Shown piece by piece: positions 35,547-44,129 of a stretch of DNA of 64,000 nt. The stretch lies in NCBI RefSeq assembly GCF_003287875.1, contig NZ_QMKK01000044.1:186001-250000 (forward strand), written 5' to 3'. The position numbers were made by a program, and so were the translations under genes. Numbering within the stretch: position 1 is the first letter of the stretch; the number at the start of each line of letters is the position of its first letter. Below the pieces are notes generated by a model, which saw only the letters and a list, made by a program, of their open reading frames with translations, was not told where the DNA came from and searched no databases. The DNA is from Martinezella tropici (lineage in GTDB: Bacteria > Pseudomonadota > Alphaproteobacteria > Rhizobiales > Rhizobiaceae).

Positions 35547-36578
35547 ATGGCGCTCGCCCGCAACCGACGCCACCAGAGAAGCGTCGACTATTGGCCAGGC
35601 TTCGTTGATGCGCTCTCCACGCTGCTGATGGCCATCATGTTCCTGCTGACGGTGTTCGTCGTCGGCCAATTCATCCTCAGTCGCGAAATTTCCGGGCGTG
35701 ACGAGGTCCTCAACCGCCTCAACAGCCGCATCAACGATCTTGTGGAGCAGCTGGCACTCGAAAAGAACGGCAAGCAGGATCTGGAGGATACAGTTGCCAA
35801 CCTCCAGGCGTCGCTGTCATCGGCGGAAAGCGAACGCTCGCGTCTGCAGTCTCTGCTTGCCGCGGGTTCCGGCAGCAGCCAGGCCGCCGAACAGCGGGCC
35901 GGAACGCTGACGCAGCAGCTCGACGAGCAGAAGCAGGTGAGTGCGCGGGCTCTCACCCAGGTCGATCTCCTCAATCAGCAGATTGCCGCACTGCGCAGCC
36001 AGATCGCGGCCGTAGAAGCCGCACTCCAGGCTTCTGAGACCAAGGATCAGTCGTCGCAGGTGAAGATCGCCGATCTTGGCCGGCGGCTGAATGTGGCGCT
36101 GGCGCAGCGCGTACAGGAGCTGAACCGCTACCGTTCGGATTTCTTCGGCCGCCTGCGCGAAATCCTCTCCGACCGCGATAACATCCGCATCGTCGGCGAC
36201 CGTTTCGTATTCCAGTCGGAAGTGCTGTTCCCATCGGGCTCGGCCGATCTCAATCCGGCCGGCCAGACGGAAATGACCAAGCTTGCGGCAGCTCTCATCG
36301 ACCTTTCCAAGGAAATTCCGCCCGAGATCAATTGGGTGCTGCGTGTCGATGGCCATACCGACAATGTGCCGCTTTCGGGCAGTGGCCGCTATCCGGACAA
36401 CTGGGCTCTCTCGTCGGCGCGCGCCATCGCTGTCGTCAAGTTCCTGATCTCGCAGGGCGTCCCCGCTGACAGGCTTGTTGCGGCCGGTTTCGGCGAATTC
36501 CAACCGATCGCACCGGGCGACACGCCGGATGCTCGCGCTACCAACCGCCGCATCGAACTGAAGCTGACCGAAAAATAA
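35547..36578 (+). CDS. OmpA/MotB-like peptidoglycan-binding protein
   Basis: 343 residues. One N-terminal membrane helix DALSTLLMAIMFLLTVFVVG with an Asp at its start, in the place of the proton-binding Asp of MotB. A coiled-coil linker follows (LNRLNSRINDLVEQLALEKN ... LDEQKQVSARALTQVDLL), then an OmpA C-terminal domain: VLFPSGSADLNPAGQTEM, VDGHTDNVPLSGSGRYPDN, LSSARAIAVVKFL, DARATNRRIELKL. The domain would hold the unit to peptidoglycan while the MotA-like partner makes the channel. Confidence 0.87.
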   Translation: MALARNRRHQRSVDYWPGFVDALSTLLMAIMFLLTVFVVGQFILSREISGRDEVLNRLNSRINDLVEQLALEKNGKQDLEDTVANLQASLSSAESERSRLQSLLAAGSGSSQAAEQRAGTLTQQLDEQKQVSARALTQVDLLNQQIAALRSQIAAVEAALQASETKDQSSQVKIADLGRRLNVALAQRVQELNRYRSDFFGRLREILSDRDNIRIVGDRFVFQSEVLFPSGSADLNPAGQTEMTKLAAALIDLSKEIPPEINWVLRVDGHTDNVPLSGSGRYPDNWALSSARAIAVVKFLISQGVPADRLVAAGFGEFQPIAPGDTPDARATNRRIELKLTEK

Positions 36579-36582
36579 TTGG

Positions 36583-37830
36583 TCATTGCTCGGGCGACGC
36601 GATCTTATCGAGGCGTGCCTGCAGGAACTGTCGCACGGCTTCGCTGTCACTGAGGCCGATCGCGGTGCGATACGCGTGGGAGGCGCTTTCCGTATCTCCG
36701 GCCTCGGTCAGCAAGTGGGCGCGCACGGCCCAATAGGGCTGATAGTTGACAATGTCGCGCTCGGCTATCCGGTCAAGCAGAGCCAAGCCCGCTGCCGGAC
36801 CTTCCACTTTGCCGGTCACGGCCGCGTGGCTGACGCGCGCGCCAGCCGTCGGCGTCATGATCACGAGCGCTTCATAGAGCTTGGCCAGAGCCGCCCAGTC
36901 GGTCGCGCCGGAGCGTCGCCGGTCGGCATGCACGGACTGGATCGCAGCCTGGCACTGGAACGGACCGAACCGCCCGAATGCACCAGCCTTTCGCAACAGA
37001 TTATCGGCTTCCAGAATCATTTCGGCATCCCACAGGGCCATGTCCTGTTGGTCGAGAGGAACATACCGTCCAGTCGCATCGCGCCGGGCTCCACGACGGG
37101 ATTGGCTGTAGAGCATCAGCGACAACAAGCCTGCCGCCTCCGGCTCCTGGGGCAGTGTCGCGAGCAAAGTACGGCCGAGCCAGATGGCTTCATCCGCTAG
37201 AGATCTTTGCTTGCCGATCTCTCCGTCGACCCCATCCCAGCCGAGGCCATAGGCGGCATATATCGCCGAGAGCACGCTTTCCAATCGGTCCGGCAAGACG
37301 GACCGTTCCGGAACGATAAAGGGAATATGTGCGTCGCGGATCTTGATTTTTGCCCGCACCAGCCGTTGGCTCATGGCTTGCGGCGAAACGAGGAAGGCCT
37401 TGGCTATGGTCGCGGCATCGACGGCCAGCACGGATTGCAGCATCAGTGGGGTGTGGGCCGAGCGATCCAAAGCCGGATGGGCGCAGACGAAGAGGAGCTT
37501 CAAACGCTCGTCCGGAAAGGTGGAATTGTCGGCATTCATGCGTTCCTCCGCTTCTTCGAAGGCCATCATGATCCTGTCGCGCGCTCCGGCCTTGACGTTC
37601 TCGTGCCTGACCCCGCGAAGGAGGTTACGCTTGGCTGCAACCAGCAGCCAGGCTTCCGGATTGTCGGGGATGCCGCGTTCCGGCCAGGTGCTCAGCGCTG
37701 CTGCGATCGCATCGGACAAAGCATCCTCGGCCGCCGGCACGTCACGGAAGCGCGCGGCGAGAAAAGCAACCAGCTTGCCGTAGGATTGACGCGCCGCTTG
37801 CTCGGCAGCGCGTCGGGCATCCGATGCCAT
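36583..37830 (-). CDS. ECF sigma factor, ECF42-type (DUF6596)
   Basis: 415 residues. Region 2: SYGKLVAFLAARFRDVPAAEDALSDA, region 4: VDAATIAKAFLVSPQAMSQRLVRAK, then a 220-residue C-terminal TPR-like extension (DUF6596) in which RRGARRDATGRYVPLDQQD and AAIQSVHADRRRSGATDWAA are typical. This extension and a neighbouring DGPF (YCII-related) gene mark group ECF42. There is no anti-sigma factor here, as usual for the group. ATG 37830 is five bases after the stop of the DGPF gene, so the two form an operon. Confidence 0.88.
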   Translation of the reverse strand: MASDARRAAEQAARQSYGKLVAFLAARFRDVPAAEDALSDAIAAALSTWPERGIPDNPEAWLLVAAKRNLLRGVRHENVKAGARDRIMMAFEEAEERMNADNSTFPDERLKLLFVCAHPALDRSAHTPLMLQSVLAVDAATIAKAFLVSPQAMSQRLVRAKIKIRDAHIPFIVPERSVLPDRLESVLSAIYAAYGLGWDGVDGEIGKQRSLADEAIWLGRTLLATLPQEPEAAGLLSLMLYSQSRRGARRDATGRYVPLDQQDMALWDAEMILEADNLLRKAGAFGRFGPFQCQAAIQSVHADRRRSGATDWAALAKLYEALVIMTPTAGARVSHAAVTGKVEGPAAGLALLDRIAERDIVNYQPYWAVRAHLLTEAGDTESASHAYRTAIGLSDSEAVRQFLQARLDKIASPEQ

Positions 37831-37835
37831 GATGG

Positions 37836-38174
37836 CTAAACCTGCAATCGCGGCCGTATCTCGACCGAACCTTGCTGGGAGATCGGTACGCGTAGCGCCC
37901 ATTCCAGCGCAGCATCGAGATCCGGCACATCGATCAGGTAGAAGCCGCCAAGCTGTTCCTTGCCGTCAGGGAAGGGACCGTCCTTTACCTCATGATCCTC
38001 GCCCTGGCGACGGACGACCGTTGCCGTCTCCGGCGCAGTCAATCCCGCGCCTCCGGTCATGATGCCGGCCTGGATCAGCGCCTGTGTGTAGGCGATCCAG
38101 CCGTTCTTGTAGGTCGGATCGGCGCGACGCCCAAAATCCTCGGCTGATTCACGGATGATCAAAGCATATTGCAT
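37836..38174 (-). CDS. DGPF/YCII-related protein
   Basis: 112 residues. MQYALIIRESAEDFGRRAD then the family stretch VKDGPFPDGKEQLGGFYLIDVPDLDAALEWA that contains the D-G-P-F signature. The role of these proteins is open; they are the constant partners of ECF42 sigma factors. First gene of the pair with the sigma gene next to it. Confidence 0.87.
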   Translation of the reverse strand: MQYALIIRESAEDFGRRADPTYKNGWIAYTQALIQAGIMTGGAGLTAPETATVVRRQGEDHEVKDGPFPDGKEQLGGFYLIDVPDLDAALEWALRVPISQQGSVEIRPRLQV

Positions 38175-38350
38175 GAGATAAGTCTCCCATTTGCAGTTTT
38201 GACGATGGCCGGACGGCGCACACCGGAAAGCTGAATGCCGGAATATACAACACCGCTGGCAAAACGGCTTCCTGCCGCTTCGATATAATGAGCCGCAAGA
38301 CCGGCCGAGTTCGACACTCGCTGAAAGATTTTTTTGAAATTGATGGCCGA

Positions 38351-38387
38351 AATCAAAACGGCCGGCATGCCCAAGGGCAGCCGGCCG
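38351..38387 (-). terminator. Terminator of the DUF1508 gene
   Basis: Read leftward CGGCCGGC, a 13-base loop, GCCGGCCG, then TTTTGATTT. Just after the small gene at 38422-38610. Confidence 0.75.
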
Positions 38388-38421
38388 GAAATGGCGTTAC
38401 AACGGATGCTGACGCGAAATC

Positions 38422-38610
38422 TTAGGCGGTTGCGGTCGTCTGGTCGTCGATGACGGCGCCGCCGACATGCGCCTTGATCGATTCGATGGCATGCAGGGCC
38501 GAAGCCTTCGCCTTGTAGCCTTCGGAACCGAACATGGTTTCGCCGTTCGAGGCTTTGAAGCGGAAGCGAAACTCGCCGGCCTTGTCCTTGTAGACTTCAA
38601 ATTTATACAT
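38422..38610 (-). CDS. DUF1508 (YegP-like) small protein
   Basis: 62 residues: MYKFEVYKDKAGEFRFRFKA, SNGETMFGSEGYKAKASALH, AIESIKAHV. One copy of the YegP repeat, which in E. coli occurs twice per chain. Function unknown. ATG 38610 after AGGAGACGTGCACC. Has its own terminator. Confidence 0.88.
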   Translation of the reverse strand: MYKFEVYKDKAGEFRFRFKASNGETMFGSEGYKAKASALHAIESIKAHVGGAVIDDQTTATA

Positions 38611-38719
38611 GGTGCACGTCTCCTAGAATCGCATCAGCGCGGGATAACGCGGAAAATCTAGCTCAACTTCAAAGTTATTTCCATATGGTTGTATTTTCGG
38701 CAATAGAGCACCGCACACA

Positions 38720-40600
38720 CTATTCTGTGGCAAGCATGTGTTGCTCTATGCCGGCATCGAACTGCAGGCGCGCAAGCTTGGCATAGATGCCGCCGTGGCG
38801 GATCAGGCTCTGATGCGTGCCTTCCTCGACGATACGGCCCTGATCCAGCACCAGAATGCGGTCGGCCTTCAGCACGGTTGCCAGGCGATGGGCGATGACG
38901 AGGGTGGTGCGTGTTTCCATGAGGCCTTCCAGGGCCTTTTGCACCAGGGTTTCGCTTTCCGCATCAAGGGCGGACGTCGCCTCGTCGAGCAGCAGGATCG
39001 GCGCATTCTTCAGGATGGCGCGGGCAATGGCGATGCGTTGCCGCTGGCCGCCTGAAAGCGTCACGCCGCGCTCGCCGACTTGCGTGTCGTAGCCCTGTTC
39101 CAGACGCGAGACGAATTCGTCGGCCTGTGCGGCGATGGCGGCGGCGCGCACTTCCTCGCGAGAGGCATCCGGGCGGCCGAAAGCGATGTTGTCATGGATG
39201 GAGGCTGCAAAGATCGTCGTCTCTTGCGGCACGATGGCGATGCGCTCGCGCAAGGCGTCCGGCAAAACATCCCGAGCGTCGATGCCATCTATGGCAACAC
39301 CGCCCTTCTGCGGATCATAAAAGCGCAGCAGCAGCGAAAAGATCGTGCTCTTGCCGGCTCCGGACGCGCCGACGATCGCGACCGTCTCTCCCGGCTTCAC
39401 GGAGAAGGAGAGCCCATGCAGCGCCGATCTGTTCGGTCGCGACGGGTAGGAGAAGTGGACGTCGGAAAAATCCACGCGGCCCTGGGGCGGCTGCGGCAAG
39501 GGGAGGGGATTGGCCGGAGCTGCGATCGGCGATACCTCTGCAAGGAGCTCGCCCAGGCGATCGGCAGCACCTGCGGCCTGGGACAGCTCGCCCCAGACTT
39601 CCGACAGCGAGCCCAGCGAGGAACCAGCGATGACGGAATAGAGGAGGAACTGGCCGAGCGTACCCGCCGACATCGTGCCGGCGAGCACGTTCTGCGCCCC
39701 GACCCAGAGAACGGCGACGATGCTGCCGAAAACCATGGCAATGGCGAAGCCCGTCAGCAGCGAACGGGATCTGATCGCCGCGCGTGCCGCCTGATAGGCA
39801 TCCTCGACCGCGCTGCCATAGCGCCGCGAGGCAGCGATCTCGCCATTATAGGCCTGTATGGTGCGGTTGGCTGCGATGGTCTCGTTGGCATAGGCGGATG
39901 CCTGCGCCAGTGTCTCCTGCGCGGTACGCGAGCGCTTGCGCACGGAACGGCCGAAACTGACCAGCGGCAGGACGATGATCGGGATGGCGATCAGGACGAT
40001 GCTGGAGAGCTTCGGGCTGGTGACGATCATCATGATCACGGCGCCGAGACAGAGGATGAGGTTGCGTAGCGCCACGGAGGCGGTAGCGCCGACCGCGGAC
40101 TTGATCTGAGTCGTATCGGCCGTCAGGCGCGAGACGATCTCGCCCGACTGGTTGACATCGAAGAAGGAGGGCGACAGTCGCGTGACGTGGTCGAAGACCT
40201 CGCGGCGCATGTCGGAGACGATGCGCTCGCCGATGGAGATGACGAAATAATAGCGCAGCGCGCTCGCCGCGGCGAGCACAAGGGCCATGCCCAGGATCGC
40301 AATGAAATAGCTGTCGATCAGTCCACGATCGGCCTGATCGAAGCCGTGGTCGATCATGCGGCGCACGGCGACCGGCAGAGCGAGCGAGGTGACGGCTGCA
40401 AGGACGAGCGAAACAAGCGCTCCGGCCACCATGCCGCGATATCGCCTGAGGTATGGCGCCAGTCGTCCAAGGGGACGGATTGTACTGTTTTTCTTTTCCT
40501 CTGCCGGGCCAGTCTCTGACAAGTCGTCTCCAATCCCCATATCAGCAAGGGACTCGACGTTTCGCCCCTTGTTATCGCCGCTGCCTTCATGTATAGGCAC
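38720..40600 (-). CDS. ABC exporter, fused permease and ATPase (MsbA/multidrug type)
   Basis: 626 residues. N-terminal cytoplasmic tail of about 50, a six-helix transmembrane domain (LVSLVLAAVTSLALPVAV, FIAILGMALVLAAASALRYY, LRNLILCLGAVIMMIV, AIAMVFGSIVAVLWVGA), then the ATPase: Walker A VGASGAGKST, signature LSGGQRQRIAIARA, Walker B ILLLDEATSALD, H-loop IAHRLAT. A homodimeric exporter of lipids, glycans or drugs. No partner genes; substrate unknown. Confidence 0.9.
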   Translation of the reverse strand: MPIHEGSGDNKGRNVESLADMGIGDDLSETGPAEEKKNSTIRPLGRLAPYLRRYRGMVAGALVSLVLAAVTSLALPVAVRRMIDHGFDQADRGLIDSYFIAILGMALVLAAASALRYYFVISIGERIVSDMRREVFDHVTRLSPSFFDVNQSGEIVSRLTADTTQIKSAVGATASVALRNLILCLGAVIMMIVTSPKLSSIVLIAIPIIVLPLVSFGRSVRKRSRTAQETLAQASAYANETIAANRTIQAYNGEIAASRRYGSAVEDAYQAARAAIRSRSLLTGFAIAMVFGSIVAVLWVGAQNVLAGTMSAGTLGQFLLYSVIAGSSLGSLSEVWGELSQAAGAADRLGELLAEVSPIAAPANPLPLPQPPQGRVDFSDVHFSYPSRPNRSALHGLSFSVKPGETVAIVGASGAGKSTIFSLLLRFYDPQKGGVAIDGIDARDVLPDALRERIAIVPQETTIFAASIHDNIAFGRPDASREEVRAAAIAAQADEFVSRLEQGYDTQVGERGVTLSGGQRQRIAIARAILKNAPILLLDEATSALDAESETLVQKALEGLMETRTTLVIAHRLATVLKADRILVLDQGRIVEEGTHQSLIRHGGIYAKLARLQFDAGIEQHMLATE

Positions 40601-40714
40601 GCCATCTTAATTGGAAGCCGTGGCCTTTAACGGACTGCGGCTTCATTTATTCAATCGGTTCGGTTGCCGCAATGCCTTGCGACAAATGGACCCTGGCATG
40701 ACAGGAAGATTGTT

Positions 40715-40936
40715 ATGAAGGCCAACATTCATCCCGACTACCACACGATCAAGGTAGTCATGACCGACGGCACCGAATATGAAACCCGCTCGACCTGGGG
40801 TTCTGAAGGCGCTGTCATGAACCTCGAAATCGACAGCAAGTCCCATCCGGCTTGGACCGGCGGTAACCAGCAGATGATGGACCGTGCCGGCCGCGTTTCG
40901 AAGTTCAACAAGCGCTTCGGCGGTCTCGGCATCTAA
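40715..40936 (+). CDS. rpmE: Ribosomal protein L31
   Basis: 73 residues, MKANIHPDYHTIKVVMTDGT and HPAWTGGNQQMMDRAGRVSK. No cysteine, so the zinc-free form. Start ATG 40715 after ACAGGAAGATTGTT. Followed by a strong terminator. Confidence 0.95.
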   Translation: MKANIHPDYHTIKVVMTDGTEYETRSTWGSEGAVMNLEIDSKSHPAWTGGNQQMMDRAGRVSKFNKRFGGLGI

Positions 40937-40963
40937 TCGCTCTGCGATGTGCTGTTTGAAAAG

Positions 40964-40987
40964 AGCCCGGTTTTGCCGGGCTTTTTT
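40964..40987 (+). terminator. Terminator of rpmE
   Basis: AGCCCGG-ttttg-CCGGGCT then TTTTT, 28 bases after the stop. Confidence 0.9.
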
Positions 40988-41011
40988 GCGTTGATACAGA
41001 GCTTCGCACCC

Positions 41012-42949
41012 TCATCGCACACGCCGCAGGTAATCTGCGCGGTCGAACGGGTTTGTTGCTGAGCGCTCCCGAACGCGGTGCGGACCCGATAGCGGTGCAT
41101 AATGATCGAAGGCGTGATCCAGGACACCCGCTCCGCCCGACAATCCCGGCAACTGCCTTTGAATGGCTTGGATCATGGATGATGCCACGATGCCTTCCAG
41201 CCGTGCCAGCCCACCGTCGATCAACGATTTTTTCACCGATGCCCCGGATTTTGCCAGCAGACTATGCGCGCCGGTCAGCGCCGTCGCTGGTATCTCGATA
41301 TGAAAATGCTCGATGGGCTCGCACAGGATCGTGCGCGCGGACGAAAGCGCCGAAGCCAGCACCAGCGGCGTCAGCTTGCGGAAGTCCACCGCCGTCGTGG
41401 CCGGCGAGCTTTGACGCGCCGTCGTCATGGCGACGTGGCAATCGATGACTTGCCATCCGAAAAATCCTTCTTTCAATGTTTCGAACGTGGCTTCCTCGAC
41501 GGCCCGGTAGAAGCTTGCCGGCATCTGGCCGACGTCCACTTCCAGGGCAAAGCTGTTGCCGGTGCCTTCCGGCCGTGGCTCGACGCGCAATCCGACGGTT
41601 GCGAGAAACGGATTGGGTTCCCTGAATATATGCTCAACCGCGCTCCCCGTTCCGACCGGCCTTTCGACATAGATGACGGTGCTTTCCTCGAAGGCGATGT
41701 CCAGGCCGAACTCGTTCGAGAGCGTCGCCTGGATGACCTCTTTCTGCACCTCGCCATAGAGCGAAACGTATATTTCGCCGGTTTCCTCGTTGGAGCGCAG
41801 GTTGATGAGCGGATCCTGTTCCGCGAGTTGGCCAAGGGCGAGCCAGAGCGCCGCGGTTTCGGAGGGGCGCATCGGGCGGACGCGTGTTTCCAAAGTAGGC
41901 GGCGCAAAGTGGCGAAGGCTTCCAAGTGACGTCTCGGTGCCGATCCAGTCGCCGATGCGGGCATTCGCGAGCCCGCCAACCTTGGCGATCTGCCCCGCGC
42001 TGATCTGCGTGACCTTGTCGGCTCGGCCGCTCCTGAAAAGCTGAAGGCTGCTGACCTTTGCCGGGCCGCGAGAAGTTTCGATGTCATCTCGAAGGTTGAT
42101 CGTGCCTGATGCCAGATAGAGATAGGCGAGCTTCTCGCCGCCCCATCCGCGTTCGATCTTGAAGATCGTTCCGGAAACCGGACCATCAGGATTCGGACGC
42201 CGGCTCGGAAGCAAGGTTTCGATTGCCGAGATCAGGGTGGGGGTGCCAAGGCCCCGTGTCGCCGCACCGGCAAATGCCGGGTGAATCAAAGATTTTGCCA
42301 CCTGATCGACGAGGGCGCGCTCCAGCCTTTGTCTCGTCAGGCGCTCCGGATGAAGCACGTAATCGGCCAGCATGGCGTCGTCGTTGACTGTAAGCGCCTC
42401 GCATAGGTGCGAGAAATGAGGATCGCTTCCAATATCTGCGGCTTCCACGACAGCGAGCCTGCCGCCGCCATTGCCGACATCCGACATCGTAACCGGGCGA
42501 ACCGCCAGCTGGGTCGCAAGATCCTTGAGAACGTCATCGTAACGCGCGCCGAGGCGATCGATCTTGTTGATGAAGAACAGGAAGGGGATGCCGAGGCGCC
42601 GCAATGCGCGGACGAGCACGCGCGTCTGCGGCTGCACGCCCTCCACCGCCGAAACGACGACCACGGCCGCATCGAGCAATTGTAGGATCCGTTCGATCTC
42701 GGCGATGAAGTCCGGATGGCCTGGTGTGTCGATGAGGTTCACCGTCACATCGCCGATGGCAAAGGAAACCACCGCCGCGGCAATGGTGATGCCGCGTTGT
42801 CTTTCGAGTTCGAGACTGTCGGTCTGCGTATTGCCGGCATCGACGCTGCCGGGTTTGTCGATTATGCCGGTGTCGAAAAGGAGTCGCTCCGTAAGGCTAG
42901 TCTTGCCTGCGTCTACATGGGCGAGAATGCCCAGATTCAATGTGCGCAT
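41012..42949 (-). CDS. Tet(M)/OtrA-like ribosomal-protection GTPase
   Basis: 645 residues, same size as Tet(M) (639). Seen: G1 ILAHVDAGKTSLTERLLF, G2 QRGITIAAA, G3 LIDTPGHPDF, G4 FINKIDRLG, the EF-G-like domain 2, and near the end ARQSSPATTAVDFRKLTPLV, which matches the domain IV loop and P-A-D-F-R-x-L-T-P segment of Tet(M). Such proteins remove tetracycline from ribosomes; chromosomal copies in environmental bacteria may instead serve translation. Start MRTLNLGILAH at 42949. No regulator or mobile element is near. Confidence 0.82.
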   Translation of the reverse strand: MRTLNLGILAHVDAGKTSLTERLLFDTGIIDKPGSVDAGNTQTDSLELERQRGITIAAAVVSFAIGDVTVNLIDTPGHPDFIAEIERILQLLDAAVVVVSAVEGVQPQTRVLVRALRRLGIPFLFFINKIDRLGARYDDVLKDLATQLAVRPVTMSDVGNGGGRLAVVEAADIGSDPHFSHLCEALTVNDDAMLADYVLHPERLTRQRLERALVDQVAKSLIHPAFAGAATRGLGTPTLISAIETLLPSRRPNPDGPVSGTIFKIERGWGGEKLAYLYLASGTINLRDDIETSRGPAKVSSLQLFRSGRADKVTQISAGQIAKVGGLANARIGDWIGTETSLGSLRHFAPPTLETRVRPMRPSETAALWLALGQLAEQDPLINLRSNEETGEIYVSLYGEVQKEVIQATLSNEFGLDIAFEESTVIYVERPVGTGSAVEHIFREPNPFLATVGLRVEPRPEGTGNSFALEVDVGQMPASFYRAVEEATFETLKEGFFGWQVIDCHVAMTTARQSSPATTAVDFRKLTPLVLASALSSARTILCEPIEHFHIEIPATALTGAHSLLAKSGASVKKSLIDGGLARLEGIVASSMIQAIQRQLPGLSGGAGVLDHAFDHYAPLSGPHRVRERSATNPFDRADYLRRVR

Positions 42950-43173
42950 AGTCCATCATCTTCTCAGAATTTCGGATTTGATTTTCGTGAGAAGTGAGCC
43001 GGCGCATTGGGTCCTCCACGCACATCGATATCGGCTTGCCAGCCTTTCGTATGAGAAAGACTGGCACTTCTTTTTACAGATGTTTCGCGGAATCCGTCAA
43101 CCTTTGCCCGGTTTCTACTTTGGGCTTAACTTTGCGTGTGGCTTTTCCGAGTGTGGAATGGCCGCCAAAACGA

Positions 43174-43200
43174 AACCGGCCGCGCCAGGCGCGACCGGTT
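43174..43200 (-). terminator. Terminator of rcdA
   Basis: Read leftward AACCGGTCGCGCC / GGCGCGGCCGGTT hairpin with TTTCGTTTT behind it, 29 bases after the rcdA stop. Confidence 0.75.
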
Positions 43201-43228
43201 CAAACTCATAACCGACAGTTTGAGTAGC

Positions 43229-43744
43229 TCAGTTGCCGCCGAAGGCAGTCTGCAGCAGGGTCAGCTGTGCTTTGACGCTGTTCTGGTTATCGGGAACCAT
43301 CGCAGTCTCGGTCGGGCGATAGATCTCGCGGTCGAGCAGGGCGACGCGGTTCTGCAGGCGCAGCGAACGCTCGACCAGATCGCGGAAAGCTTCCGGCAGA
43401 TCGTTCCAGCCCGGAGCGCTGCGGTCGACATTGAAGCCGTCGAGACGAACCTTGTTCTTTTCGGCCAGCACCTGGTCGCGTGACATTTCGCCATTGTTGA
43501 CGGCGCGCTGCAGCAGCAGCCAGGAGGCCATCTGCATGAGGCGGGTGGTCAGCCGCATGGATTCGGCGGCATAGAGCACGGACGCCATGCGCGGCAGAAC
43601 CTTGGAGGCGGCGCGGCCCTGGCCGTCGAGATAGCCTGCGGTTTCCTCGACCAGCGACATGCCTTCAGAATAAAGTGCCCTGAACTGCGCCGACGATGCG
43701 GCATGGCCAGCAAAGCTGATCGTGTTCAACCCAAGTTCCGACAT
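43229..43744 (-). CDS. rcdA: RcdA (DUF1465), adaptor for CtrA proteolysis
   Basis: 171 residues, MSELGLNTISFAGHAASS, then SEGMSLVEETAGYLDGQGR, SVLYAAESMRLTTRLMQMAS, LLQRAVNNGEMS and RLQNRVALLDREIYRP: the all-helical DUF1465 family. In Caulobacter RcdA links CpdR/ClpXP to the cell-cycle regulator CtrA at the G1-S step. ATG 43744 is preceded by AGGGATTTATTCG; the longer frame to 43771 is not needed. A CtrA-type box lies 126-140 bases upstream. Confidence 0.88.
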   Translation of the reverse strand: MSELGLNTISFAGHAASSAQFRALYSEGMSLVEETAGYLDGQGRAASKVLPRMASVLYAAESMRLTTRLMQMASWLLLQRAVNNGEMSRDQVLAEKNKVRLDGFNVDRSAPGWNDLPEAFRDLVERSLRLQNRVALLDREIYRPTETAMVPDNQNSVKAQLTLLQTAFGGN

Positions 43745-43869
43745 CGAATAAATCCCTGCTTCACGCAACACTTTTGTTCAGGAAAAGCCGGTCAAGTCCC
43801 TAAGAGCTTTCGGCATCCGCTTTTATGACTTTAGGATGCTGGTTTTAACTGAAATCCGCAAGGCGATTC

Positions 43870-43884
43870 TTAAGAAAGGGTTAA
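43870..43884. promoter_or_regulatory. CtrA-type box TTAA-N7-TTAA upstream of rcdA
   Basis: TTAAgaaagggTTAA, an exact match to the full CtrA recognition pattern, located 126-140 bases before the rcdA start codon and downstream of the terminator at 43927-43948. It is the only exact full match I noticed in an intergenic region of this window. The 385-base gap 43745-44129 holds this site and that terminator and no convincing gene. Confidence 0.6.
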
Positions 43885-43920
43885 TCTCCACAGTTTCGAT
43901 GGAAGCGGTGTTACAAGATG

Positions 43921-43948
43921 AAAAAAGAAGAGCCGCAAAAGCGGCTCT
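43921..43948 (-). terminator. Terminator of the DUF1192/MFS unit
   Basis: Read leftward AGAGCCGC-tttt-GCGGCTCT followed by TCTTTTTT, a strong hairpin 180 bases after the DUF1192 stop. Confidence 0.85.
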
Positions 43949-44129
43949 CAAGGTAAAACAGGGAGAAAAATCAGACCAATTCGCCAAGTGGAGGAACTGT
44001 CTGAGTCCAGAGCGAATCTGGATGATCATAGTAATATGTCGTAAAGCTTAATATTCGGTTGAGCATGTATTGATTCCGGGCTCGGCCGTACGGATTTCAT
44101 GCTGTCGCCACGCGCCTGGAACAAGGGCT

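Noticed and set aside
34500..36578. Full Zorya defence system
   Set aside because: Only the channel and OmpA parts resemble ZorAB; no ZorC, ZorD or ZorE gene is near.
38159..38374. 71-residue minus-strand frame before the DGPF gene
   Set aside because: No ribosome site, no family, and it ends inside the start of the DGPF gene.
43836..44051. 71-residue plus-strand frame in the rcdA upstream region
   Set aside because: It runs through the terminator hairpin and the CtrA box and has no ribosome site.
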